Below, one piece after another: positions 44,992 to 53,385 of a DNA stretch of 64,000 nt; within the stretch, counting starts at the first letter, position 1; each line of letters opens with the position of its first letter. The DNA is from Desulforamulus reducens MI-1 (GTDB lineage: Bacteria > Bacillota > Desulfotomaculia > Desulfotomaculales > Desulfotomaculaceae). The stretch covers positions 1,956,332 to 2,020,331 of the forward strand of contig NC_009253.1 of assembly GCF_000016165.1 (NCBI RefSeq). The letters run 5' to 3'. A program made the position numbers and the translations under genes. Below the pieces are notes generated by a model that had not been told where the DNA came from, ran no database searches, and saw only the letters and a list, made by a program, of their open reading frames with translations.

Positions 44992-45362
44992 ATTTAAAAC
45001 TAAAATACGGGCTGCCTTTCACTACTGTTGTACTGACTCACAAAGGAAAATCGCTTAGTTTTGATAATTTCTTGATAGATACTGGCTCTGCATCTACGAT
45101 CATTGCTGCTGAAATTGCTGTGGAATTAGGTTTGGGTCCAGAACCATTGGATGTTATCAGAAAAATTCGCGGTGTTGGTGGAACAGAATATGTATATGAG
45201 AAGCATATAAGTAAAATCCAGTTAGGTACTAAAAAACTGACCCAATTTAAAATACAAATTGGTGACATGGACTATGGATTTGAGATTGACGGAATACTGG
45301 GAATGGATTATTTAATGAAATCTAAAGTTGTTATAGATTTGGAAAACATGATACTTGTGTAA
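44988..45362 (+). CDS. retropepsin-like aspartic protease
   Basis: A 124-residue protein of the pepsin-like retroviral protease fold: FLIDTGSAST with the catalytic DTGS near residue 30, IRGVGGTEYVYEK as the flap region, and IDGILGMDYL as the second conserved psi-loop. Such single-domain proteins act as homodimers. The start is ATG 44988 within the stop of its partner; the frame extends to 44964. Substrate unknown. The gap of about 270 nt to the IS256 element holds one 9-bp hairpin (45402-45410 with 45445-45453), otherwise nothing assigned. Confidence 0.85.
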   Translation: MNLKLKYGLPFTTVVLTHKGKSLSFDNFLIDTGSASTIIAAEIAVELGLGPEPLDVIRKIRGVGGTEYVYEKHISKIQLGTKKLTQFKIQIGDMDYGFEIDGILGMDYLMKSKVVIDLENMILV

Positions 45363-45631
45363 GCTACGCTTATTAAGCCAATCGTTAATCAATTTCTAAT
45401 TGCTGTGGGCCTGAGCGCAAATGGTGTTGTTTGATGCAAAAGCAGCCCACAGCCAAACACCGGGGAGTGAGGGCAGAATCTATATTTCTGCTACGTATGG
45501 CTAATTTTTGTAGGAGTAAAACATAGGTGGCCCATCTGGAGGCCAGTCGGGATATCTTAAAATACTAATAAGACGTTTATCATTGGATTAAGTGAGGACC
45601 CAAATGATCTAAGTAATAATGCTGGATTTAC

Positions 45632-45639
45632 AATAACTG
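45632..45639. repeat. IS256 target duplication, left copy
   Basis: AATAACTG immediately outside the left inverted repeat; the exact second copy is at 47157-47164. Confidence 0.88.
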
Positions 45640-47156
45640 GGGAGTGTAAATAATTCTGTGTAAATGGCTTTTTATTAAATTGTTTGCCTAGGATTATTTT
45701 TCCAGTAAATGGTGATAATATTCATGGCTCTTGCCTAACTGGAGGATAGGGCACTGCTGGAGAGCAACCTGAGCGCCAATTAGGTTTCTGCCGAGAGTAG
45801 GGGTAACTTTAGGGTTGCCCCTTTAATATTTACCCTACTCTTGGGAGAACTAAAGCGGTAAACTCTGGGGCGAAGCCCCAATTTATTATCCAACGTCTCT
45901 TTGGTCAAGGCGATCACCAAAAAATATCAAAAACTGGGATATGCATTCTCGCCATTCCCTTAAAGGCATGGTCCATTTCTTAGATGCATCAAGTGTGGCG
46001 AGATAGAGCATTTTTACTAATGCCTCATCCGAAGGATAGGCTGTTTTTGTTTTAGTTACTTTCCTTAGTTGCCGGTGGTAACCTTCAATAACATTAGTTG
46101 TATATATCATTCTACGTATTCCCCGGGGATACTGAAAATACGTGGTTAACTCAACCCAATTGTTTTCCCAAGATTTAATTACTACGGGATATTTACTACC
46201 CCACTTTTCTTTGAACTCCTCAAAGGCAAACTCTGCCTCTTCTATGGTTAATGCCTGATAAACTTTCTTTAAATCTTTCATTAGCTCCTTTCGATACTTG
46301 TAAGGTACATATTTAAGGGAATTGCGTATTTGATGTATCACACAGAGTTGAATTTGTGTTTTTGGGAAAGCAGTATTGATAGCCTCAGAAAAGCCGGAAA
46401 GCCCGTCTTTACAAGCAATAAGAATATCTTCTACACCACGGCTTTTAAGGTCGTTGCACACACCCAGCCAGAACTTAGAACTCTCATGTTCACCGACCCA
46501 AATGCCCAATATTTCCTTATGTCCATCCATAGTGATGCCTAAAACACTATAGGCAGCTTTATTAATTATCCTGTTGTCCTGGCGCACCTTGAAGTGAATA
46601 GCATCTAAGAACACGATTGGATATACCCTATCTAAGGGTCTAGACTGCCACTCTATTACCATTGGCATGATTTTGTCGGTAATTCTGCTAACCATAGTTG
46701 GTGAAACATCGATACCATAAATATCACGCATATGGTCTTCAATATCCCTAGTAGACATCCCTTTGCCATACATTGCGATAACCTGATCTTCCAACTGATT
46801 GGAGGTTGTTTGGTATTTCTTTAGAATTTGAGGTTCAAACTCCCCGTTACGATCCCGGGGAATCTCAAGTTCTGTTTTACCGAACGTAGTCTTAACATTC
46901 TTTTTACTGTAACCATTACGATTATTACCACTGTTTATACCAGCAGTATCATGCTTTTCATAACCCAGATGTTCGTCCATCTCCGCTTCAAATACTTCTT
47001 GTAGTGTGTCCTTAAATAGGTCCCTAAGTTTCTCCTGAACATCTTCAACTGTACGACAACCTTTTGCTAGTTCCTTAATAAAAGACGAGTTTTGCATAAA
47101 TGATAACCTCCCTTAGTGGTAAGTATTACCATTTACACAAAACTCGTTACGTTCTC
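45640..47156 (-). mobile_element. IS256-family insertion sequence, complete
   Basis: A 1517-bp element. Its ends share imperfect 28-bp inverted repeats converging on TGTGTAAATGG (left end GGGAGTGTAAAT..., right end inverted GAGAACGTAACG...). It is flanked by an exact 8-bp target duplication, AATAACTG (45632-45639 and 47157-47164), as expected for IS256. It sits within the cargo of the larger transposon, so it came in later. The left non-coding end is long (246 nt) and contains hairpins. Confidence 0.93.
45886..47097 (-). CDS. IS256-family transposase
   Basis: A 403-residue DDE transposase of the mutator/IS256 type. Catalytic residues are D165 (YPIVFLDAIHFK), D231 (ACKDGLSGF) and E338 (TNVIEGYHRQLRK). 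The conserved zinc-like CVIH spacing (CxxH) lies between the second Asp and the Glu. The frame is intact with a GGGAGG ribosome site on the minus strand, so it may be active. Confidence 0.95.
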   Translation of the reverse strand: MQNSSFIKELAKGCRTVEDVQEKLRDLFKDTLQEVFEAEMDEHLGYEKHDTAGINSGNNRNGYSKKNVKTTFGKTELEIPRDRNGEFEPQILKKYQTTSNQLEDQVIAMYGKGMSTRDIEDHMRDIYGIDVSPTMVSRITDKIMPMVIEWQSRPLDRVYPIVFLDAIHFKVRQDNRIINKAAYSVLGITMDGHKEILGIWVGEHESSKFWLGVCNDLKSRGVEDILIACKDGLSGFSEAINTAFPKTQIQLCVIHQIRNSLKYVPYKYRKELMKDLKKVYQALTIEEAEFAFEEFKEKWGSKYPVVIKSWENNWVELTTYFQYPRGIRRMIYTTNVIEGYHRQLRKVTKTKTAYPSDEALVKMLYLATLDASKKWTMPLREWRECISQFLIFFGDRLDQRDVG

Positions 47157-47164
47157 AATAACTG
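47157..47164. repeat. IS256 target duplication, right copy
   Basis: An exact second AATAACTG just outside the right inverted repeat. Confidence 0.88.
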
Positions 47165-47359
47165 TTTTAAATAAGAATAAGATTAAACTAGATGAACCTA
47201 TGAAAATACTAGGGTCTTCTTTTTAACTATTTCAACCATTCGTAAGATTACATTTCCATGAATCTTCTTTAAGTAATCCTCTCTCAACTCAACTTATTAT
47301 TGTTTATTGAAATAATGTAAAACCATGTCAAATAATGTTATTATTTTGCGATATTTTTA

Positions 47360-47387
47360 TGAAACCAATAATCCTCCTTTTGTATCT
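47360..47387 (+). promoter_or_regulatory. ECF-sigma-like promoter
   Basis: TGAAAC (47360-47365), 16 nt, then GTATCT (47382-47387) approximates the TGAAAC-N16-CGTA pattern of sigma-W type ECF factors. An ECF sigma gene lies in the same transposon. Match is imperfect. Confidence 0.45.
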
Positions 47388-47395
47388 TAGATATA

Positions 47396-47519
47396 GCAGT
47401 TAATTTTTTAACTGCGGAAGGAGGTAATGTTCTATGAGTAGATGCAATTAAGTAAGTGGTTTGAATAGGTACCTATGGAAAGCCTGCCAGCCAATCCAAG
47501 TAAACCTATTAAACCACTT
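47396..47519 (+). promoter_or_regulatory. structured leader with tiny ORF, attenuator-like
   Basis: Upstream of the exported-protein gene: a stem GCAGTTAA/TTAACTGC (47396-47403 with 47408-47415), then GGAGG and a 5-codon frame MSRCN (47434-47451), then a 16-bp stem with one bulge (47454-47470 with 47504-47519) around a 33-nt loop, followed by a T-rich run. The pattern resembles transcription attenuation; no known riboswitch class matched. Confidence 0.5.
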
Positions 47520-47579
47520 ATAGTTTTATTCCCTATTTTTTGGTTCCACTTTATTAAATTCAGGAGGAGAGAGTAGATA

Positions 47580-48224
47580 ATGTTAAACAAAAAGATAATA
47601 AGTATTTTTATTATGCTACTAATATGTTCCCTGTCATTTGGTAGTATGGCTTTTGCTGCTGAAGATCAAGGTATAGTCACTGACAATCAAACTCAAGTTG
47701 ACAAGGTAAAGGCAGAGAAGTATAAGGAAATTTCTAAAAAATATAAATTAGAACGTGTACAAAAAGCCCCTGACAAAGTAATTCCTGTTAAAGTAAATAG
47801 CCCAGAAGAGTTAGAATCACTTCTTCAATCTGCAAGTAAGATTAAGATTGAAAGGGTACCTGTTTCTAATAACGAAAGTACAGTTTCTGGGACCCAAAGC
47901 ATAGTATCACCAAGTTCCACATATACAACATATACCACTGATTCCTACAAAGTTGGTATTGCTGGTTATGTATATTTAAAAGCAAGAGTTGAAAAAGGTA
48001 CTAGCACTATCTTAAGTGTTTCTCCTTACACTAGTTTCACTGGTTTTACTTGGGGATTTGATTGGGATGAATACAACATCGGCTCATCTATCGTATCCGG
48101 TGGTAAGGATTTTGAGTCTTGGGCTTCTGGTGGCTTAGAATATTACTTACTAGTTGATAATGATCTAATGAGGTACTATATTCAAGAAATAGACTTAGAA
48201 GGTTATACAACAGTATTCCATTAA
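47580..48224 (+). CDS. exported protein of unknown function
   Basis: A 214-residue protein with a clear signal peptide (MLNKKIISIFIMLLICSLSF then AFAAED, a likely AxA cleavage site). The mature part has a charged helical stretch (residues 40-90), a Ser/Thr-rich segment, and a beta-rich aromatic C-terminal half (GFTWGFDWDEYNIGSS). No known enzymatic motif; I do not recognise the family. ATG 47580 follows AGGAGGAG. Cargo of the Tn3 transposon; expression may depend on the ECF-like promoter and the leader upstream. Confidence 0.75.
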   Translation: MLNKKIISIFIMLLICSLSFGSMAFAAEDQGIVTDNQTQVDKVKAEKYKEISKKYKLERVQKAPDKVIPVKVNSPEELESLLQSASKIKIERVPVSNNESTVSGTQSIVSPSSTYTTYTTDSYKVGIAGYVYLKARVEKGTSTILSVSPYTSFTGFTWGFDWDEYNIGSSIVSGGKDFESWASGGLEYYLLVDNDLMRYYIQEIDLEGYTTVFH

Positions 48225-48234
48225 AATTAATGTA

Positions 48235-48268
48235 TGAGCTGCAAGTGAAAAACTTGTAGCTCATTTGT
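48235..48268 (+). terminator. terminator after exported-protein gene
   Basis: TGAGCTGCAAG (48235-48245) pairs with CTTGTAGCTCA (48253-48263) with one G-T pair, then T-rich. Confidence 0.8.
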
Positions 48269-48341
48269 ATTAAAATATTCTGGGATTCCGTTTTATAATG
48301 TAAAATATAGGAATATAATAAATTTTATAGGTGGTGAAATC

Positions 48342-48560
48342 ATGGGATTTAATATTACTTTATTAGCTCAGCTACTTAATTTTGTAGTTCTGTTTTTGGT
48401 TATATACCTTATATATAAATTGTTTAGATACTGGATCAATAACATTAATTGTGCTAATAATCAAAGAAAAGAAATCATTAAAAAACTTGACGATATAACG
48501 GAAAGCAATAATAGGATATTAGAGTTGCTTAAAAATAATGATAATAACATCAAAAGCTAA
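48342..48560 (+). CDS. small single-span membrane protein
   Basis: A 72-residue protein with one hydrophobic helix (residues about 8-27) followed by a basic, Asn-rich cytoplasmic coiled segment (KEIIKKLDDITESNNRILEL). ATG 48342 follows AGGTGGTG. Function unknown; transposon cargo. Similar small helper proteins are common beside secreted or bacteriocin-like genes, but nothing here proves that. Confidence 0.65.
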   Translation: MGFNITLLAQLLNFVVLFLVIYLIYKLFRYWINNINCANNQRKEIIKKLDDITESNNRILELLKNNDNNIKS

Positions 48561-48685
48561 GGTATATTTGTTGAAAATAATAAAAATTTCTGAAACCAAA
48601 AAGCTACCTTCTTAATCTAGATACTGATAAAAAAATTAAGGAGCATTCCTGTAAGGAAATAAAATGGTCTTTGTAAAAGAAAAGC

Positions 48686-48753
48686 ACCTCCTGTAATATA
48701 CTGGGTGTCGAGCTATCTAGGCGACCGACCCCTAATTTAATCACACAGGAGGT
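48686..48753 (+). promoter_or_regulatory. RBS-sequestering repeat before IS110 transposase
   Basis: ACCTCCTGT (48686-48694) is the exact complement of ACAGGAGGT (48745-48753), which is the transposase ribosome site. Pairing would limit transposase translation. Confidence 0.65.
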
Positions 48754-48761
48754 ACTTCAAA

Positions 48762-50045
48762 ATGAATTATAAACAAAAACAAAGAATTGAGCAACTCACT
48801 GAATCAACTTTAATTATTGGAGCCGATATTGCCAAATCTAAACACGTGGCACGTGCCCAGGATTTTAGGGGTATCGAGTTGGGGAAACGCTTGGTCTTTG
48901 ACAACACTAGGGCGGGCTTAACCAAGCTGATGCATTGGATTAGAACCTTGATGGTAGAGCACGGTAAGGATCATGCTCTGGTAGGTATCGAACCCACAGG
49001 ACACTACTGGTTACCAATGGCTGAGTTTTTGCGCAAAGAAGGTGTACCAGTTGTAGTTGTAAATCCGTTGCATGTTAAGAGAAGCAAGGAATTAGATGAT
49101 AACTCGCCCACAAAGAACGACATCAAAGATGCAAGGGTAATTGCCCAATTAGTAAAAGATGGCCGTTACTCAGAACCCAACTTACCCACAGGTGTCTATG
49201 CGGAACTGCGGGTGGGAATGGTTCAAAGGGACCGTCTTAATCAAGACCTTAACCGAGTAAAAGGTAGAATCCACAACTGGCTTGACCGGTACTTCCCCGA
49301 GTACACAAGTGTTTTCAAAGATTGGGAAGGCAAAGCATCCTTGATGATATTAAATACTTGTCCACTCCCCCGGGAAGTCATCAAAACAGGCACAGAGGCA
49401 ATTGTAACCCTGTGGAAAACTGAGATTAAACGGGCAGTTGGTATAAAAAGAGCTAACAAACTAATGCAGGTTGCTAGAGAATCCATCGGACTATCCACAG
49501 GGATAGAGTTTGCCCGTCATGAAATAAGGATGCTACTTGAACAATATGACATCCTGTGCAAACAGATGGAAATCCTGATGGAAGCAGTTCAAGAGTTACT
49601 GCAACAAATACCTGGAAGCACAGAAATGATGACCATTCCAGGAGTCGGTTTGGTTACAGTAGCCGGATTTCTTGCAGAAGTAGGCGACTTAAAAGGATAT
49701 GAACATGGGCAACAAATCATAAAGTTGGCGGGCCTAAACCTAAAAGAGAACAGTTCTGGTAAACACAAGGGACAATCACGAATCAGTAAACGGGGGCGCC
49801 CCCGGCTGCGGGCCTTGTTATTTAAGACTGTGTTAGTCATGGTTGCAAAAAACCGAGAGTTTAAGGCCATCCACCAATATTTAATAACAAGGCATGGAAA
49901 TCCCTTAAAGAAAAAGCAATCCATAGTTGCCCTCTGTGGAAAATTGATTCGTATTTTGTTCACCATAGGCAGTAAACAAACTCCATATGACGCGGAGCAA
50001 GTATTAGGCGTTGTTCGCCAAGTTCAATTACAGGAAGCTGCTTAA
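48762..50045 (+). CDS. IS110-family transposase (DEDD recombinase)
   Basis: A 427-residue IS110-type recombinase. The N-terminal RuvC-like domain shows D22 (IGADIAKSKH), E77 (GIEPTGHYW) and D120/D123 (KNDIKDARVIAQL), the DEDD set. The C-terminal transposase_20 domain has MMTIPGVGLVTVAGFL and SGKHKGQSRISKRG, which carries the conserved serine nucleophile region. Intact frame; ATG 48762 behind AGGAGGT. These elements use a structured RNA from their non-coding end to choose targets. Confidence 0.95.
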   Translation: MNYKQKQRIEQLTESTLIIGADIAKSKHVARAQDFRGIELGKRLVFDNTRAGLTKLMHWIRTLMVEHGKDHALVGIEPTGHYWLPMAEFLRKEGVPVVVVNPLHVKRSKELDDNSPTKNDIKDARVIAQLVKDGRYSEPNLPTGVYAELRVGMVQRDRLNQDLNRVKGRIHNWLDRYFPEYTSVFKDWEGKASLMILNTCPLPREVIKTGTEAIVTLWKTEIKRAVGIKRANKLMQVARESIGLSTGIEFARHEIRMLLEQYDILCKQMEILMEAVQELLQQIPGSTEMMTIPGVGLVTVAGFLAEVGDLKGYEHGQQIIKLAGLNLKENSSGKHKGQSRISKRGRPRLRALLFKTVLVMVAKNREFKAIHQYLITRHGNPLKKKQSIVALCGKLIRILFTIGSKQTPYDAEQVLGVVRQVQLQEAA

Positions 50046-50330
50046 GAGGCTTTTAAATACTAACACTTATTCACAATGAATTGAACAGACAGACGAAGCA
50101 CGGAGAAGCCGGGAACTAAATTTTCCATACGGGCATGACCCAGCAAAGGAGCAACCCTGGCCTCCACCCCTTGAGAGGTAGAACGAAGGAATGTAAGGGC
50201 CAATTATTGGACCCCATGAGACGTGGGAGGTAAACCACAAGGGTATATGTGGAGATCCAATGTGCAGCCATAATCTGTAAAATTAGGCGTAGCCTTTGAT
50301 TGGCTACACCCCCACCAACCATATAATGTA
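50046..50330 (+). ncRNA. IS110-element 3' non-coding end, candidate guide RNA
   Basis: About 285 nt after the transposase stop, without a gene, rich in hairpins: GGGCCAA/TTGG-CCC (near 50198-50216), CCAC/GTGG (near 50235-50252) and GTAGCC/GGCTAC (near 50288-50306). A long structured 3' end is the mark of IS1111-type members, whose seekRNA is encoded there. Element ends cannot be fixed from one copy because IS110 elements lack target duplication. Confidence 0.45.
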
Positions 50331-50436
50331 ATTTATTTAAAATTATTCCTTTGAACCTTGTTTGTATGTGCTTGAAATTGTAAGAATGAGTGAGTAAATG
50401 AAAGAAAAATTTATTTTATTGAGGGAGGTGGTTTTT

Positions 50437-50871
50437 ATGTTCAAAAGAATCAAATCGTTTGCAATTCTACTGGTAGGGTTAATGATCCTTTCAATAGGAC
50501 AACCCGTAATGGCTAATGAGGGCGGGAGTAATATAGGGGTTGTAAACCCAATGGCTTATCAATACCTATTTGACTGTTCCTCTCTGTACACATTAAATGG
50601 TACTAGCATCGGTGTTTCAGGCACCACTCAGACCTATACCAATGTAAGTAAAATTACCACTACAGTCTATCTAGAGAAGAAGACTTCTAGTGGGTGGTCT
50701 GTAGTAAAGAGTTGGACAAGTAGTACAAATAGTTCCTCTTACTCAAGCACCAGCGGTAGCTATATAGGAATACCTGGTACAACATATAGGGTAAGATCTT
50801 TACACATAGCAAGCAACGGCGGTTTAACTGAAACTAATTCTTCTTACACCAGTTCCTTTACTGTAGATTAA
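50437..50871 (+). CDS. exported protein, DUF6147-like
   Basis: A 144-residue secreted protein. Signal peptide MFKRIKSFAILLVGLMILSI ends near VMANE. The mature part is beta-rich, Ser/Thr-rich and contains TTVYLEKKTSSGWSVVKSW and a closing TYRVRSLHIAS, a spacing like DUF6147 secreted proteins of Bacilli and Clostridia. Start ATG 50437 after GAGGGAGGTGG; the frame extends to 50398. Its 3' end overlaps the convergent anti-sigma gene by 14 nt. Cargo of the transposon; function unknown. Confidence 0.72.
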   Translation: MFKRIKSFAILLVGLMILSIGQPVMANEGGSNIGVVNPMAYQYLFDCSSLYTLNGTSIGVSGTTQTYTNVSKITTTVYLEKKTSSGWSVVKSWTSSTNSSSYSSTSGSYIGIPGTTYRVRSLHIASNGGLTETNSSYTSSFTVD

Positions 50872-51589
50872 CCCTTCTTAAAGAAGTGGCCAGAATAAAT
50901 AGGTTTTCTTGGTTTAATGGGCCTGTTATGGTAACAAAAACATCTCTGTCAACCCAGCATAGCTGTTTTTTACCATCCTTAAAAGTTAATAAATTTGCAT
51001 TCTGTCCCTTGACATTAACTTTTTCTAATACTGCATCCTCTGTATCGTAGGATGTTGCCTGATTAAAGTCACCAATTATATTAATCTCGCTGATATTTAC
51101 CAGCTCAGAATTTGTGGTTTTTAAAAATAACATAACTTTAGTAGAATCCCCGACCTTTTGAGTCATGGCTTTTTCAAGATTATACTGGCCAGTAAGGTCT
51201 GCTGGTAGCAAAACTTCATAGGGTACTTCTTTTAAGGCTTGGGCAACCTCTGGTTTCAGAGAGTTCTCCAAGTCTTTTTCTTTTTCCTGTGTACTAAAGG
51301 ATATCTGGGCAGTCTGTACTTTGCCGGCAACAAAAGATTTGATAGTCTCTAAAAACTTTAAATTTAATGCGGTTCCTTCTTTTGGCAGGAAACAAAGTCC
51401 AGCTACCAGAAGAAAAACTAATGAACAAGCTATACCTGTCCATTTAGAGGTGAATTTAGGCTTAGAGTTATACTTATTGTTAAACTTTTCCCAGGCTAAA
51501 TCCATATCCACGTCAGTTTCTTTTTGGGCTCGTTCCTTAAGAGATTTTTTAATTAGTTCATCAATGGAAGTATATTTATGTTCACTCAA
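50858..51589 (-). CDS. anti-sigma factor-like membrane protein (DUF4367)
   Basis: A 243-residue protein with a cytoplasmic N-terminus of about 50 residues, one transmembrane helix (IACSLVFLLVAGLCFL), and an external domain like DUF4367 (VKGQNANLLTFKDGKKQLCW, then the final ITGPLNQENLFILATSL). Its start overlaps the end of the upstream ECF sigma gene by 8 nt, the usual sigma/anti-sigma coupling. The N-terminal part presumably binds the sigma factor; a signal at the surface would release it. Confidence 0.83.
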   Translation of the reverse strand: MSEHKYTSIDELIKKSLKERAQKETDVDMDLAWEKFNNKYNSKPKFTSKWTGIACSLVFLLVAGLCFLPKEGTALNLKFLETIKSFVAGKVQTAQISFSTQEKEKDLENSLKPEVAQALKEVPYEVLLPADLTGQYNLEKAMTQKVGDSTKVMLFLKTTNSELVNISEINIIGDFNQATSYDTEDAVLEKVNVKGQNANLLTFKDGKKQLCWVDRDVFVTITGPLNQENLFILATSLRRVNLQ

Positions 51590-52118
51590 CCTTCAACCCA
51601 CCTTCCGAGGTACCTATTACGTACCCTTCTTTAACTAAATGGTTTTTGATAAGAATCCTAGCTCTATATAATAGTGTTTTAACCGTTCCCTCTGGTTTTT
51701 GAATCAAAATAGAGATATCCTTTACCTTCATTTCCTGATAGTAATAAAGATGAATTATCTGTTTCATAACGGGGTCTAGAGTATCTATTGCTTTATTTAC
51801 CGCAGAAATAGTATCCTTCGAACTTACCACATATTCCGGAGACTTTTCTATAGAGTCAACAATTGGGCCAATTAGCTCTATACTAACCACTTTTTTATAT
51901 TTATTTAATATACTATTTACATTATTTATTGTGATTTTCTTTATCCACGCCTCAATTTTTTCTGGATCTCTTAGTTGGTCTATGTTTTGAATTGCCTTAT
52001 AGATTGCTTCTTGTGCCGCCTCCTCAGAAATTGCGGCATCACCACAATAAAAATAAGCGGCTTGGAAGGCAGGCTCATAATACAATTCAAAAATTAATTT
52101 ACTAAATTCCTTATTCAC
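51582..52118 (-). CDS. ECF RNA polymerase sigma factor
   Basis: A 178-residue sigma-70 family ECF factor. Region 2 covers the N-terminal half (YYCGDAAISEEAAQEAIYKA, IEAWIKKITIN) and region 4 the C-terminal half, with QIIHLYYYQEMKVKDISILI and the HTH PEGTVKTLLYRARILIKNHL. No region 3. First gene of a two-gene operon with the DUF4367 anti-sigma. Targets may include the exported proteins in the same transposon, via a TGAAAC-N16 promoter near 47360; this is inference. Confidence 0.9.
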   Translation of the reverse strand: MNKEFSKLIFELYYEPAFQAAYFYCGDAAISEEAAQEAIYKAIQNIDQLRDPEKIEAWIKKITINNVNSILNKYKKVVSIELIGPIVDSIEKSPEYVVSSKDTISAVNKAIDTLDPVMKQIIHLYYYQEMKVKDISILIQKPEGTVKTLLYRARILIKNHLVKEGYVIGTSEGGLKVE

Positions 52119-52246
52119 CTTTTTTTATTGCCTAAAATCTTATTAAATATTGACATAATAGCCCCCTGAGAGGTTTTGGTAAATTTATCTAATATTTTTA
52201 CAATAATACTATTAGATTCCTCTTGTAAGCTTCCTTTTTTAAAAGG

Positions 52247-52275
52247 GGTAACACCAGCGTCGTGTCAGTGTTACC
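52247..52275. repeat. hairpin near transposon right end
   Basis: GGTAACAC (52247-52254) and GTGTTACC (52268-52275) are perfect inverted repeats in the 278-nt gap between the sigma gene and the right terminal repeat. Role unknown; no gene seen in the gap. Confidence 0.6.
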
Positions 52276-52396
52276 ACCCACGCAGAATGGCGGAAAAGGA
52301 ATTAATGCCAATGGCATGGGGGGAAAAATCATATGATATGCAGGAAAAATGAATGTTTTAACGTGGGTTAAATCAATACTATTTTACCAGTTATAA

Positions 52397-52435
52397 CCTT
52401 AGCGTGGATTTTGTCGGAAATGTTGGCGGTACCCC
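52397..52435. repeat. right terminal inverted repeat of Tn3-family transposon
   Basis: The inverted 39-bp partner of 40622-40660, differing at two positions. Read inward it begins GGGGTACCGCCAACATTT and ends CCACGCTAAGG. The following 256 nt to the next gene are AT-rich without an assigned feature. Confidence 0.95.
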
Positions 52436-52691
52436 TAAATGAAAACCGTTATATTTATTAAACCTATGGGGACTGCCTTTCAAATTTTAAAATTTTTATT
52501 ATATTTTTACATATGACATTAAACGACAATAAATCTAAAGGGAAATCCAACAATTATTAGAATTTTTTAAATATTAAATTTAAAAACGGTATGATAGAGG
52601 CTATATTTTTTCTTGTTTTTTACTAATTTGTCAGGATAATTATACTATAATAAAATGACCAAGTTACGTTTTAGAAAAGGGGAGTTAGCTC

Positions 52692-53351
52692 TTGAAAAGG
52701 TATCTAACGAAGCAACAACTGAAGTTTCTCGACCAGGAGCTACAGTACCACCAAAAGTCAGGGCTTATTTCTGAAGCCCAAAGACTGGATATACTATCAG
52801 TCTATGAACCACAGCAACAATTAAGCTTTGTCCGCATCATCCTAACCATCGGGGCCCTTCTGGTGGGTCTTGGGATATTATCCTTTATTGCTTCAAACTG
52901 GGCAGAATTAGGTAAATTAACTAAGTTTTCCATGATCTTAACAATTTTTCTGGGTCCCTATGATCCCCGTGACTTACTACGGGGCGACCATGTCATATTG
53001 AAATATCAAATTTCAGAAATACCGGTATCCATGCTGCCATCTGAGCTAAGGGAAACCGAGAGAGATTCCTTCGAGGAAGTCTATGTGTTACTGAAAAAAA
53101 ACGGAAACCATTATGATTTTAATAATGTAAAACTATATAAGCCAGATACCGGGTACTATCTCAAGGGCAAACTGCAGTATTTCAGTAAAAACCAAAGGGA
53201 TCAAGAAGTTGCCCATATCGACTACAGTTTAGATAAATTCTTCGTGCCCGAAAATACCGGGATGGAATTGGAGGATAAATCCCACCGAGGGGAGTTAACT
53301 GCCAGAGTGAAGATTTTAAATGGTTATGCATATTTGATAAATGTTGAATAA
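52692..53351 (+). pseudogene. DUF2157 / GDYXXLXY in-frame fusion after deletion
   Basis: A 219-residue chimera. Residues 1-85 are the start of a DUF2157 membrane protein (KSGLISEAQRLDILSVY, then ILTIGALLVGLGILSFIASN), which normally runs to about 350 residues. At LTIFLG-PYDPRDLLRGDH the frame passes straight into the GDYXXLXY family (DPRDLLRGDHVILKYQ, FFVPENTGMELE, and the C-terminal RVKILNGYAYLINV). The two families are normally encoded by adjacent genes. An internal in-frame deletion of most DUF2157 and the start of the next gene explains the join. Whether the chimera functions is unknown. Confidence 0.8.
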
Positions 53352-53385
53352 AAGGCATCTTTGTAAATGAAAGGAGTTGAAGGGA

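Larger units (their letters stand above)
40622..52435 (+). mobile_element. Tn4430-like Tn3-family transposon, 11.8 kb with cargo
   Basis: Inverted 39-bp ends bound a tnpI-type recombinase, a resolution site, a Tn3 transposase (frameshifted), and about 7.7 kb of extra DNA. The tnpI-tnpA order, the 283-residue recombinase and the roughly 990-residue combined transposase length match Tn4430 of Bacillus thuringiensis, a 4-kb element without this cargo. The cargo holds an aspartic protease pair, two exported proteins, a membrane peptide and an ECF sigma/anti-sigma pair, interrupted by IS256 and IS110 elements. Confidence 0.9.

Noticed and set aside
50116-50322. Minus-strand open frame of 68 codons after the IS110 gene
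   Set aside because: It lies wholly in the structured non-coding end and has no ribosome site.
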